NCBI GenBank assembly: GCA_964451325.1
Contig: CAYVHO010000011.1
Location: forward strand, 23,229-87,228
Source of the DNA: JAADHI01 sp964451325
GTDB lineage: Bacteria; Nitrospirota; Nitrospiria; SBBL01; JAADHI01
Reading direction: 5' to 3'
Length of the DNA: 64,000 nt
The position numbers and the translations under genes are program-made. Below the pieces are notes generated by a model. That model ran no database searches. It was not told where the DNA came from and saw nothing but the letters and a program-made list of their open reading frames with translations. Position 1 is the first letter of the stretch; each line of letters opens with the position of its first letter. Shown one piece after another: positions 54,641 to 62,610 of this stretch.

Positions 54641-54784
54641 ATGAAGTCACCTAAACCACACGAGGATGCGCCCTATTATTCGCACAAAAACGCTCCCATT
54701 TTTGATTTTTTTATCATCATAGGCTTGATTTTCAACGGTTTGATGGCCACTTTTCTCGTCTTATACTGGCTAGATTTCGTTTAG
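54641..54784 (+). CDS. Small single-helix membrane protein, 47 aa
   Basis: ATG at 54641 with GGAGGA upstream. It starts MKSPKPHEDAPYYSHKN and has one helix (~20-44, FDFFIIIGLIFNGLMATFLV). It is divergent from the oxidase operon and its stop codon overlaps the stop of the convergent SUMF1 gene by 2 bp. A third tiny membrane protein at this locus; likely linked to the oxidase by position. Confidence 0.65.
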   Translation: MKSPKPHEDAPYYSHKNAPIFDFFIIIGLIFNGLMATFLVLYWLDFV

Positions 54785-55641
54785 TTCTCTTCCAAGCCGG
54801 CTTTATTTGTTTGTGCACAGCGGAAACCCACAGCTTCGTACCGGTATCCGGGAGTCATCTTAAGTCTCCCGCTTGTACGCCCGACATAAAGCGAGTCCCG
54901 CCAAGAAGAGCCTCTAAGGACCTTCTCTTCCCCGGTTTTCGGCCCTAAAGGGTTTTTTATTGGCGCTCTCGCGTAATATTGATCGTCGTACCAATCCTGG
55001 ACCCATTCACGAACATTGCCAGACATGTCGTAGAGACCATAAGGACTTTCATCCTTCTTGTAAGAACCCGCAACCATTGTAAAAACACCCTGGTCAGAAT
55101 CTCCTTTAAAATTAGCGAAGCTGGCCTCGAATTTTTCTCGCCACGGCCAACTCAATCCCTCTGTCCCGCGTGCTGCTTTTTCCCACTCGGCCTCAGTGGG
55201 AAGCCGAAAGCCGCGCCACTCGCAATACTCATATGCATCCAACCAACTGACATAGATGGCCGGCTGATTCATATGATTAAAATATTCAATGTTTTTCACA
55301 TAACGATTCAAGGGTTTACGATGCTCCGTCAGCTGAACAAATTCATTGTATTCGTGCTGCATCACTTCGTATTTTTGGATCGAAAAAGCGTCAAGATAAA
55401 CCTTGCGCTGCGGCTGTTCATCCATGCCCCCATCCTCCGCGCCCATGATAAATTCACCCGCCGGGATAAACATCATCGGATTTTCCAAAGGAGAGTGGGA
55501 AACTTCGCCTAAGCTGTGTGCCTTGCCAACTTCAGCCTGATCTGTCTTATGCGAAGGAGGGGCCTTATAGATCATGAAGAGCCCGATCCCCACAAAAAAA
55601 AGAATAAACAGGCCATAGACTTTTACAAAGACCTTATCCAT
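54781..55641 (-). CDS. SUMF1/FGE-fold protein between the two oxidase loci
   Basis: 286 residues, N-terminal membrane anchor (~8-25), then an FGE-sulfatase fold: MMFIPAGEFIMGAEDGG, KYEVMQHEYNEF, RLPTEAEWEKAARG, YGLYDMSGNVREWVQDWYDD, VLRGSSWRDSL and GFRCAQT. As in the copy at 20796, the catalytic Cys pair of real formylglycine-generating enzymes is missing. It stands between two bd-like oxidase subunits, and FGE-fold proteins are often found near respiratory genes in Nitrospira-like bacteria, so a role in the periplasmic part of the complex is possible. Confidence 0.83.
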   Translation of the reverse strand: MDKVFVKVYGLFILFFVGIGLFMIYKAPPSHKTDQAEVGKAHSLGEVSHSPLENPMMFIPAGEFIMGAEDGGMDEQPQRKVYLDAFSIQKYEVMQHEYNEFVQLTEHRKPLNRYVKNIEYFNHMNQPAIYVSWLDAYEYCEWRGFRLPTEAEWEKAARGTEGLSWPWREKFEASFANFKGDSDQGVFTMVAGSYKKDESPYGLYDMSGNVREWVQDWYDDQYYARAPIKNPLGPKTGEEKVLRGSSWRDSLYVGRTSGRLKMTPGYRYEAVGFRCAQTNKAGLEEN

Positions 55642-55816
55642 AGCTTCTCTCTTCGCCTCTCAATTTTTTAAGGGCTTAGACTATCACAAAAAAACAAATG
55701 GAATCAAAAACCAAACCAGGCGGGAATGACAACACTAAAATCGCGGTTTCTGCATCAGACGAAGACACGGACAAACAGACGGGCGAATAACACCGTATTT
55801 TCAGGCAGATGTGCTA

Positions 55817-55855
55817 TTTTGAACCCCACAATTTTTGAATTTTGGCTGTTTTGAA
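55817..55855 (+). promoter_or_regulatory. Three phased TTTTGAA repeats upstream of the second oxidase gene
   Basis: TTTTGAA occurs at 55817, 55833 and 55849, exactly 16 bp apart; the outer two continue as TTTTGAACCC. The last copy ends 3 bp before the -35 box at 55859, the position of class II activator sites. Confidence 0.5.
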
Positions 55856-55858
55856 CCC

Positions 55859-55888
55859 TTGACACCCAAGCCTATCCCCCGCTATCAT
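55859..55888 (+). promoter_or_regulatory. Sigma-70 promoter of the second bd-like oxidase gene
   Basis: TTGACA (perfect), 18 bp, TATCAT; ends ~54 bp before the likely ATG at 55942. The gap to the divergent SUMF1 gene (55642-55929) contains nothing else recognised. Confidence 0.65.
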
Positions 55889-55941
55889 CCCCCCAGTTAT
55901 TCTCGGGGGCTTCCACCCACTGAATTTTCATGAGGATGTTG

Positions 55942-57828
55942 ATGCGCCACAATCGCTACATTTTCCACTTTTCCACCATAGCATGGGTGTTGCTGATCTT
56001 TTTCGCAATGGGGGAATTTTCGGAGGCCGCTGAACAAAGCCCTACAGGCACGACATCGGAAGACGTCTTTTTTAAAACCCCTGGCACAATCTCCGGCCCT
56101 GCTGCACCGACACTCTCCTACCCCAGGGACTATGACGGCAGGGGGGTCACGGATAACCGTTCCATCCTTTGGGTGATTATCCAACAACATTTTTTCCTGG
56201 GTAGTTTTATCTTAGGCGTCCCCATGATGGCCTGGATTCTTGAAATTTTGAGCTATTTACGCCGTAAATCGAGCCCTGGAAGTGCAAAGAAACACGACGG
56301 ATACGCCCACGAATTTATGCGGATTGCCTTGCCTTTTTATCCGCTTACCATTGTTTTCGGTTTTGCGCTACTTGCGGCATTTATTTTTCTCTATACTGAG
56401 TTTTCAAGATACATGGCCAGTATATTCAAACCCATTCTCTATTTTTATATCCTTATTTTCTTTATCGAAAATGTCTTGCTCTATGCCTATACACGAACAT
56501 GGAATCGTTGGCTTACAGGACGTGACAAATGGAAACACATGGCACTCGGTGCTGCCACCTGTTTGAACGGTCTCATTATCATCTACCTTGCCAATGCCTT
56601 AATGGCCTTTATGATGTCGCCCGCAGGTGTTGACGCGGAAGGACATTATCTCGGGAATCTCTGGAACGCCATCAACACGCCACTCTGGAACCCGCTTAAT
56701 ATTCATCGCGTCCTGGCCAGTATTATGTTCAGTGGTGCGGTGATCGCAGCCTATGCGGCTTATCAGATGATCACCACACGTAATGCAGAAAAACGCGCAC
56801 ACTACGACGAAATGGGACATGTCTCCATCATGATCTCAATTGTAAATCTCTTTATTTTACCCTTTGCAGGTTACTGGTTTGCCAAAGAGATCTTCATTTA
56901 TCGTCAAAGAATGGGTGTCACCTTAATGGGTGGGCAGATGAGCTGGCCCTTTATCATGCAAGCCATGCTCATCGGACTGATCTTTATGACGGTTACCTAC
57001 TATCTCTGGCAGGGAACCCGACGCATGCAAGGCTCGGAACGCTATCAACATCTCATAAAATACACGATGATTATTCTGGCGGTCGCTTTCCTGATTTGGG
57101 CCACACCACACACCATTCCGGCCAGCCGAGGTGAAATTAGCGCCATGGGTGGGGCACAACACCCCGTTGTGGGCTACTACGGTACGATGGCGGCAAAAAA
57201 TACCGCCATCAACACCATGATTCTAAGTTTTGGCCTTTGTTACATTATTTTTCATCGTTGCAACAAAAAAATGAGTATTACGTGGGCAAAATGGGGAAAT
57301 ATGGCCATGGTTCTGCTCTTTGTGGGTGCGGAAGCCTTTGTGATTTTTGTGGGTGTCTACGGTTTTTTTATCCCCGCGAATGTCCGGGTCAATCTCGCTT
57401 TCCCCCAATTTATCGTCACAATGGTTGCACTCTGTGGCGGCATGATCCTCAATTGGGTGATGCTGAGAAAAGCAAAGCTCATTGGCCCGGTTCAGTGGGG
57501 GAAGCTCTCGACCTCCGGTGCCTTTGCCCTCTTTTTTCTGGCGGTCTTTATTTCGACAACGATGGTACTCATGGGTTATATCCGCTCTTCCGTACGCTTG
57601 GAGTGGCACGTCACAGAAATACTAAAAGACAATACCCCCTGGGCAGCAACCCCTTCACTCACCTACGCCGTGGGCATGGTCTTGCTCAATGTCCTTGTCT
57701 TTTGGGTCATCACCACCCTTATTTTTTGGATCGGCAGCCGAAGAAGCACACAAACATTTTCAATGAAAACGGGCGCAATCTCTTCGGGTAATACAAGCAA
57801 CGTTCCTGAAAAATCGCCCTCTTCCTAA
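55942..57828 (+). CDS. Second cytochrome bd-like oxidase subunit (CydA-like paralogue)
   Basis: 628 residues from the third of three clustered in-frame ATGs (55930, 55936, 55942), chosen because AGGA is 6 bases upstream. It is colinear with the 648-aa oxidase: QQHFFLGSFILGVP (heme His), FFIENVLLYAYTRTW (Glu), NIHRVLASIMFSGAVIAAYAAYQ (His), KEIFIYRQRMGVTLMGGQ, PHTIPASRGEISAMGGAQHPVVGYYG and EWHVTEILKDNTPWA. A signal/anchor of ~35 residues comes first. No CydB, cytochrome or tiny membrane gene follows directly; the next cytochrome paralogue is at 62611. Probably an alternative oxidase for different oxygen levels. Confidence 0.87.
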   Translation: MRHNRYIFHFSTIAWVLLIFFAMGEFSEAAEQSPTGTTSEDVFFKTPGTISGPAAPTLSYPRDYDGRGVTDNRSILWVIIQQHFFLGSFILGVPMMAWILEILSYLRRKSSPGSAKKHDGYAHEFMRIALPFYPLTIVFGFALLAAFIFLYTEFSRYMASIFKPILYFYILIFFIENVLLYAYTRTWNRWLTGRDKWKHMALGAATCLNGLIIIYLANALMAFMMSPAGVDAEGHYLGNLWNAINTPLWNPLNIHRVLASIMFSGAVIAAYAAYQMITTRNAEKRAHYDEMGHVSIMISIVNLFILPFAGYWFAKEIFIYRQRMGVTLMGGQMSWPFIMQAMLIGLIFMTVTYYLWQGTRRMQGSERYQHLIKYTMIILAVAFLIWATPHTIPASRGEISAMGGAQHPVVGYYGTMAAKNTAINTMILSFGLCYIIFHRCNKKMSITWAKWGNMAMVLLFVGAEAFVIFVGVYGFFIPANVRVNLAFPQFIVTMVALCGGMILNWVMLRKAKLIGPVQWGKLSTSGAFALFFLAVFISTTMVLMGYIRSSVRLEWHVTEILKDNTPWAATPSLTYAVGMVLLNVLVFWVITTLIFWIGSRRSTQTFSMKTGAISSGNTSNVPEKSPSS

Positions 57829-57890
57829 TTTAGGGAGCGCTGAACAGACACAAACACGCTTTCCTTAAATCGACTCACAAAAAAAAACAA

Positions 57891-58634
57891 TTACAACACA
57901 ACAAGTTCTGGCAACAACTCTGCGGCTTTTTCCGAAAAAATAAGGTCTGCAAAATCGGACAAACAGGGTTGAGGATTGATTTCAACAACAAAAGCGCCAG
58001 CTTCTTTCGCAAGTGCAGCAAAAGAAGCCGCAGGCTGGACCACACCGGAGGTCCCAATGACCAATATTATTTCCGCATTCCGGCAAGCCTCAAGACTTCG
58101 ATTCAGATGGTCACGATCAATGGCCTCACCAAACCAAACAATATTCGGACGCAAAAGCCCCTGACACGATTGACAGCACGGCAGGTCTGGGAGGGACGCA
58201 GTATGATCTTCAATCTTCCAAGCACAGACCGTGCAATACATCTTCCAAATATTTCCGTGGAGTTCAATCACTGAACGACTTCCAGCCCTTGCATGCAAAC
58301 CATCGACATTCTGTGTGATCAAGGTGAAAGACTCTGTTTTTTCCTCAAGTTTTACCAGTGCCTGATGCGCTGCATTTGGCTGTTTTGTGGCGATTAAAGT
58401 CCGTCTCCACTGATACCAGGCCCAAACCAGTTTTGCGTCACGTTGAAAGGCTTCCGGGGTCGCTAAATCTTCTGCACGATGTTTGTTCCAAAGCCCCTCT
58501 TTTCCACGAAAAGTCGGAATTCCGCTTTCAGCTGAGATGCCAGCACCACTCAAAACAGTAAGTGATTTTGCAGCAAAAAGACGCCTACGGACTTGCGCGA
58601 GTTCATCCCTCATCACGGAGAACAATGCCTCCAA
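57891..58634 (-). CDS. cobB: NAD-dependent protein deacylase, sirtuin
   Basis: 247 residues. Rossmann motif GAGISAESGIPTFRG, catalytic TQNVDGLHARAGS with H in ELHGN, zinc ribbon CTVC...CCQSC (one Cys doubled), and IGTSGVVQPAASF. Lysine deacetylase or desuccinylase of the bacterial class III type (Tyr/Arg pocket residues WYQWRR). It is between the second oxidase gene and the small RNA candidate; no operon partner. Confidence 0.94.
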   Translation of the reverse strand: MEALFSVMRDELAQVRRRLFAAKSLTVLSGAGISAESGIPTFRGKEGLWNKHRAEDLATPEAFQRDAKLVWAWYQWRRTLIATKQPNAAHQALVKLEEKTESFTLITQNVDGLHARAGSRSVIELHGNIWKMYCTVCAWKIEDHTASLPDLPCCQSCQGLLRPNIVWFGEAIDRDHLNRSLEACRNAEIILVIGTSGVVQPAASFAALAKEAGAFVVEINPQPCLSDFADLIFSEKAAELLPELVVL

Positions 58635-58677
58635 AACCCTGTATTTTGAAATGGTTTATTGTTTGTAGTGACTCGAT

Positions 58678-58705
58678 TTGACAGCCCAGAAAAAAGTGGT
58701 ATCAT
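58678..58705 (+). promoter_or_regulatory. Promoter of the candidate small RNA
   Basis: TTGACA (perfect), 16 bp, TATCAT, on the strand opposite to both neighbouring genes. A G at 58712 is well placed as transcript start. Confidence 0.65.
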
Positions 58706-58711
58706 TTCTAT

Positions 58712-58799
58712 GTTCATGGTTATTTCTCCTTAACGTTTATGAACGCAAGAAGCAGACATCGCCCCTCTTCAGACAGCGGACTGGAGAGGGGTTTTTTTT
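58712..58799 (+). ncRNA. Candidate small RNA (~88 nt) with anti-Shine-Dalgarno loop
   Basis: Delimited by its own sigma-70 promoter (58678-58705) and a rho-independent terminator (58762-58799). The 5' part folds into a stem GTTCAT/ATGAAC with an inner stem GTTA/TAAC whose 8-nt apical loop is TTTCTCCT, complementary to AAGGAGAAA-type ribosome sites. A 17-nt linker joins this to the terminator stem. It lies between two minus-strand genes and encodes no plausible protein. This architecture is typical of trans-acting regulators that block translation. Confidence 0.6.
58762..58799 (+). terminator. Rho-independent terminator of the small RNA
   Basis: Arms CCCCTCTTCA and TGGAGAGGGG (10 bp, one G-U pair), 10-nt loop, then eight T. 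It has no protein gene upstream on its strand. Confidence 0.85.
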
Positions 58800-58832
58800 G
58801 GGAAAGAGAGACAAAGAAAAGAAACAGCAGAA

Positions 58833-59396
58833 TCAGCGAACAGGGTTTTCCGGGCCACGTCCACGAAAAGCCTCGACAAACTTCAGAACCTTTTTTTGAT
58901 CCATGGCCTTCATGCGCAGCATCGCCCGCCAGGCCGTTAAAATGAGGGGATGCTCTTTGTCATCCCGTGCAACCATCAACATGCCGTCCCACTGCCCCAG
59001 GTATTGATTCGTCAATTCACTCAGCCATTTCATCTCTGAATCAGATAACATGGCGCGGTTAAAATAGATCACAATATTCCCATGTTCAAGATTATGCACC
59101 AAGAGTTCCCGTGTGGTTTCATGGGCTTCATAAATACTGGGAGGTAACCACGTTCGGGAATGGGGACCAGAGGTTGGCGGATCTGTTTTAAAAAAAGACA
59201 TACCGTTTTCGGGGAGGTGATCATGGCCTTCATTCTCAAAAAATTCCACCCCTTCGGGCACATCAGGTGGAATAGGCTGCTGCATCTGCGCAAAGACTTG
59301 AGTCATGGGAATACCCACAACGAAGAGAAGTGCGGTAAAAAATGACAAAACCCCGCTACGAACGAACCCTTGGGCTGAGACCTTTACTCTTTTCAT
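58833..59396 (-). CDS. DUF3105 exported protein
   Basis: 187 residues. A membrane/signal segment (~15-37) precedes the DUF3105 domain: EFFENEGHDHLP, DPPTSGPHSRTWLPPSIYE, ELLVHNLEHGNIVIYFN and ILTAWRAMLRM. Conserved His residues suggest metal binding. Members are often next to cytochromes or copper genes; function unknown. The ferredoxin gene lies 23 bp upstream on the same strand, so the two may share a transcript. Confidence 0.87.
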   Translation of the reverse strand: MKRVKVSAQGFVRSGVLSFFTALLFVVGIPMTQVFAQMQQPIPPDVPEGVEFFENEGHDHLPENGMSFFKTDPPTSGPHSRTWLPPSIYEAHETTRELLVHNLEHGNIVIYFNRAMLSDSEMKWLSELTNQYLGQWDGMLMVARDDKEHPLILTAWRAMLRMKAMDQKKVLKFVEAFRGRGPENPVR

Positions 59397-59419
59397 GACA
59401 TTCCTTTATGAATGAATGT

Positions 59420-59932
59420 TTAGCCTTCACACACCTGCTTCACCAAAGCCGAAAGCGCGACTGCATCGTCCCCAATCGCATCGACTTCTTCTTTTGCTAA
59501 GGCAACTGCGGGAATGGCCGTATCAGGTAAAATCACTTCTTCTCCTGCTTTTCTTGCTCTGGCCTCGACAATAACACGAATAATGGCACGTGACAAAGCA
59601 GGCAAGGCATTCAGTTCTCTCAATGCCCCTTTACTCCAATCCATTTCGGAATCAGGAATACGCAACACGACATCCCCTTGAATCAAGGCCTGACAGGAAA
59701 GACGGAAAGGGTTCGGAAGTTCTGCCTCTTCCAACATGTTTTCTTCGTCTAAATCAATTTCACTTAAGTTTTGGACCCCACCCATCACCATAATTCGGCA
59801 AGAACTGCAAGTCGCAAAACCACCACAATCATGTTTCAACTCAAGACCGAGCTGTTCAGAAGCATCTAAAATAGACGTGCCTTCCGACACCTCTCCACTA
59901 TTTTCCGATGGATAAAACGAAACCTTGACCAT
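59420..59932 (-). CDS. 2Fe-2S ferredoxin fused to a PCP_red-like domain
   Basis: 170 residues from ATG 59932 (TTGGAGGG 11 bases upstream; the TTG at 59950 is rejected). Residues 1-95 are a plant/adrenodoxin-type 2Fe-2S domain: DCGGFATCSSC plus the late Cys in RLSCQA give four ligands. Residues ~105-150 (DWSKGALRELNALPALSRAIIRVIVEARARKAGEE...) resemble the PCP_red domain seen in light-independent protochlorophyllide reductase and in Nitrospira-type proteins. The ferredoxin half would pass electrons to a partner, possibly the radical SAM enzyme upstream. Confidence 0.82.
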   Translation of the reverse strand: MVKVSFYPSENSGEVSEGTSILDASEQLGLELKHDCGGFATCSSCRIMVMGGVQNLSEIDLDEENMLEEAELPNPFRLSCQALIQGDVVLRIPDSEMDWSKGALRELNALPALSRAIIRVIVEARARKAGEEVILPDTAIPAVALAKEEVDAIGDDAVALSALVKQVCEG

Positions 59933-60059
59933 TATGCTACTGCCCTCCAAAAATAAAACGATTATATCCGACAGCGTCGGACCAGTTCAAGAATATTGAA
60001 ATACAGGAAGTCACTGATCTACTCCAAAAACCGCGCGCTAAAAATACAAATAAACGAGA

Positions 60060-61634
60060 TTACGAGGGATGACTAAAGCCCTGTTTTAACAATGTCGCTT
60101 CAAGGTTCAACAAGGCATCCCGTCCGGTGTTTCCTTCAAAAATATTTGCAATTGAATCATCCGCATAAGTCGATCCCGCCATCTTTTTCATGGGATCACG
60201 TCGCGGGATCGGTTTTTCCTTCCACGCTTTAAGGCAGGCTTTTGTAATCATTTCACCCAAGGGGGCGGGGTTATACAAAAGTTTTTTTATCATCAGAGGG
60301 TTCATCGAAAGCGGGTCATAATTTTTAGGCAAATAGCCCGATTCAATGAGTCGCTCAGAAAGTCCTGTATTGGGCTGAATCCCCAGGAAAAAGAGGGCAG
60401 GGTAAACTTGAGACTCCCCCATAATACCCACAATTTTTTTATAAGAGGCCACACTCTCGAGCAGGGTGTCTTCGGTATCGCCCGGAGAATTGAGAGAGTA
60501 GTTCAAAATGATTCGGCCTTTATATCCCGCTTCTTTTAAATAGCGACAACCCTCATACAGTTTATCAAGGCGAAAACCCATTTTCATGCCATCCAGTACC
60601 TCTTGTGAACCCGAGGTGATTGCAACCTCCGTATCACCCAAACCCGATTCAACCATCAGTTTTGTCAATTCTTTTGTGAGCAGGCTGGTGCGAATATAGC
60701 CGCCCCACTCAATTTTCATTCCGCTTTGAATGATGCGCTGCAAAGTCTCGGTGCAATGCGGATAATACTTTGAACCGGGAATCCACTGTGCATCCGCAAA
60801 CCAAAAATTCCTCACCCCCCAGCGATCATAAAAAGCCTTCATTTCGGCAACAATATTTTCAGCCGGCCGGGTATAAACCCGCTTGCCTTCAATATAGGTG
60901 TAAAGACAAAACTGACAATCATAAGGACAACCTCGCTTGGTCTGGATCCCAATGGTCTCGCCCTTGTAGGCTGTAAATTGCGGAAAAATAGACTCGAGAT
61001 AAGCCGGGTCCTGGACAGAAGATTCAAGCTTCACAGGCGCAGCCTGTACCCCGGAAATGATCTCACTGCCCTTTCGGTAGATACAGCGATGATCCATCAC
61101 AGATCGGCCCTCATAGAGACTGAGCAAGGCATCTTCCCCCTCGCCAATAATCCCAACCACCCCTTCCGGCAACCTGCGAATGACCTCTTTTGAAAAGACA
61201 GAAAAGGCCCCACCCCCAACCGCGACCTGAATTCCAGGATGTCTTTTTGCAATTAAATTGAAATAGGTAAAATGCTCACGAAGATTATTGTAATACTGCC
61301 ACAGCGCACGCAGGCCATGAATCGCCGCAATGCCCTTTCTAATGGGGTTTGGCGAATAATAAAAATCAAAGGCCTGTTGCAGTGAGCCGTCTCCCTCATG
61401 TGGCGCAAACATCTGGATGTCCCGCCACGAAAAGGCGATCAAGTCGGGTTTGAAATCAGAAACCGTCTCAAGCAAAGCCGCGTGTCGTTTGCTGGGCTGA
61501 ATCAAAGAAAGATCAAGTATCCGCTGCGGGGCTTCCGGGTGGTGTGAATGTAGAAAATGGGCGAGATAAGCCAATCCCAGGGGATAGACTTTTTTACAAG
61601 GAAGAAAAACGTACAGGACTGCTTTTTCGCGCAT
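60060..61634 (-). CDS. Cobalamin-type radical SAM enzyme
   Basis: 524 residues from ATG 61634 (AGAGG upstream). An N-terminal B12-binding-like region (residues ~1-190, with FAPHEGDGSLQQ, VGGGAFSVFSKEVIRRLPEG and IIGEGEDALL) precedes the radical SAM domain (~210-420): GCPYDCQFCLY supplies the CX3CX2C cluster ligands. The HxGC-type cobalamin ligands are not clear, so B12 use is uncertain. Substrate unknown; members act on C-methylations or ring closures in cofactors, lipids and pigments. The ferredoxin-PCP_red gene follows 127 bp downstream. Confidence 0.83.
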   Translation of the reverse strand: MREKAVLYVFLPCKKVYPLGLAYLAHFLHSHHPEAPQRILDLSLIQPSKRHAALLETVSDFKPDLIAFSWRDIQMFAPHEGDGSLQQAFDFYYSPNPIRKGIAAIHGLRALWQYYNNLREHFTYFNLIAKRHPGIQVAVGGGAFSVFSKEVIRRLPEGVVGIIGEGEDALLSLYEGRSVMDHRCIYRKGSEIISGVQAAPVKLESSVQDPAYLESIFPQFTAYKGETIGIQTKRGCPYDCQFCLYTYIEGKRVYTRPAENIVAEMKAFYDRWGVRNFWFADAQWIPGSKYYPHCTETLQRIIQSGMKIEWGGYIRTSLLTKELTKLMVESGLGDTEVAITSGSQEVLDGMKMGFRLDKLYEGCRYLKEAGYKGRIILNYSLNSPGDTEDTLLESVASYKKIVGIMGESQVYPALFFLGIQPNTGLSERLIESGYLPKNYDPLSMNPLMIKKLLYNPAPLGEMITKACLKAWKEKPIPRRDPMKKMAGSTYADDSIANIFEGNTGRDALLNLEATLLKQGFSHPS

Positions 61635-61745
61635 CTTAGCCTCTAACAAAGGAAATTAAACTACCACGGCTGAATGCCTGGCTTCAAGACCCGATCAGCC
61701 CACTCGCCCACACTTCAATTTCATCAACACAAGATATCATTTCAT

Positions 61746-61775
61746 TTGACAAGGCAAAGAACGATCAGCTAGATT
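61746..61775 (+). promoter_or_regulatory. Candidate peroxiredoxin promoter
   Basis: TTGACA, 18 bp, TAGATT, 82 bp upstream of ATG 61858. The -10 overlaps the left arm of the inverted repeat at 61773-61800. Confidence 0.4.
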
Positions 61776-61800
61776 CCAGTATAGAAATACCCACTGGAAT
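61773..61800 (+). promoter_or_regulatory. Inverted repeat, possible operator of the peroxiredoxin gene
   Basis: Perfect arms ATTCCAGT and ACTGGAAT separated by 12 bp, at the inferred transcript start. It could be the site of an oxidative-stress regulator; no OxyR or PerR consensus is claimed. Confidence 0.4.
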
Positions 61801-61857
61801 AAAAGTGCCACACAATCACAGCACACAAGAATACCTTAAATGGGAGGAATGAAACAA

Positions 61858-62439
61858 ATGGTCTTAGTCAATCAAGAAGCACCGGATTTTACAGAAAAAG
61901 CCGTTGTCAATGGTGAAGTTGTCAACGAATTTAAACTTTCAGCCCAGCGTGGAAAATACGTTGTCCTCTTTTTCTACCCGCTCGATTTTACCTTTGTCTG
62001 CCCGACAGAATTACATGCCTTTCAGGGAAAACTCGAAGAGTTCAAAAAAAGAAATGTAGAAGTCATCGGCGTTTCAACCGACTCCTGGTTTTCACACCTG
62101 GCCTGGCTCAACACCCCAAAAAATCAGGGCGGGATTGAAGGCGTCACCTACCCACTTGTCTCTGATTTCAACAAAACCATTTCCAAATCCTACGACGTGC
62201 TCTTTGAGGGATTAGGCGCAGCCTATCGCGGTCTTTTCCTCATCGACAAAAACGGCGTTGTACAACACCAAGTTGTCAACAACCTGCCTCTGGGCCGTAG
62301 TATCGGAGAAGTCCTCCGCATGGTGGATGCCCTTCAATTTACCGAAGAGCATGGCGAAGTTTGCCCTGCCGATTGGAAAGAAGGCGAAAAATCCATGAAA
62401 CCTACGGATGCTGGTTTAAAAGAATATTTCGCCGGCTAA
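61858..62439 (+). CDS. Typical 2-Cys peroxiredoxin (AhpC/Prx1 type)
   Basis: 193 residues from ATG 61858, chosen because GGGAGGA is nine bases upstream (in-frame ATGs at 61840 and 61849 are too near or upstream of it). Peroxidatic Cys in FTFVCPTELHAF and resolving Cys in GEVCPADW, with VSTDSWFSHLAW and YRGLFLIDKNG. It reduces hydroperoxides and peroxynitrite as a decamer; AhpF or thioredoxin would be the donor. An expected neighbour for oxygen-using respiration. Confidence 0.95.
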   Translation: MVLVNQEAPDFTEKAVVNGEVVNEFKLSAQRGKYVVLFFYPLDFTFVCPTELHAFQGKLEEFKKRNVEVIGVSTDSWFSHLAWLNTPKNQGGIEGVTYPLVSDFNKTISKSYDVLFEGLGAAYRGLFLIDKNGVVQHQVVNNLPLGRSIGEVLRMVDALQFTEEHGEVCPADWKEGEKSMKPTDAGLKEYFAG

Positions 62440-62450
62440 CATGTATTCCC

Positions 62451-62488
62451 GTCTTTTGGGGAATCTCTTAAGAGGTTCCCCAAAAGAC
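62451..62488 (+). terminator. Long palindrome after the peroxiredoxin gene
   Basis: Arms GTCTTTTGGGGAA and TTCCCCAAAAGAC (13 bp, perfect) around a second palindrome CTCTTAAGAG, nearly 38 bp in all. It is 12 bp after the stop. There is no T-run on the plus strand, only A, so it probably protects the 3' end or ends transcription inefficiently. Confidence 0.4.
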
Positions 62489-62610
62489 AAACAAAAAAAA
62501 CCTCTCCCCTAAAGACCCCTTTCAAATCACAAAAACTTGACAGATGCCCTCGAAATACTGTTTATTTGTGGGCTTTGTCATGTCAGTGCTTCTGAAAGGA
62601 TCATTTTTGT

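Noticed and set aside
54781..55641. Sulfatase-maturing formylglycine-generating enzyme
   Set aside because: Fold matches, but the catalytic Cys pair is missing and no sulfatase gene is near.
58678..58899. 73-codon plus-strand frame at the small RNA locus
   Set aside because: It has no usable ribosome site, crosses the promoter and the terminator hairpin, and has no domain.
62451..62488. Canonical intrinsic terminator after the peroxiredoxin gene
   Set aside because: The palindrome is excellent but is followed by A, not T, on the transcribed strand; kept only at low confidence.
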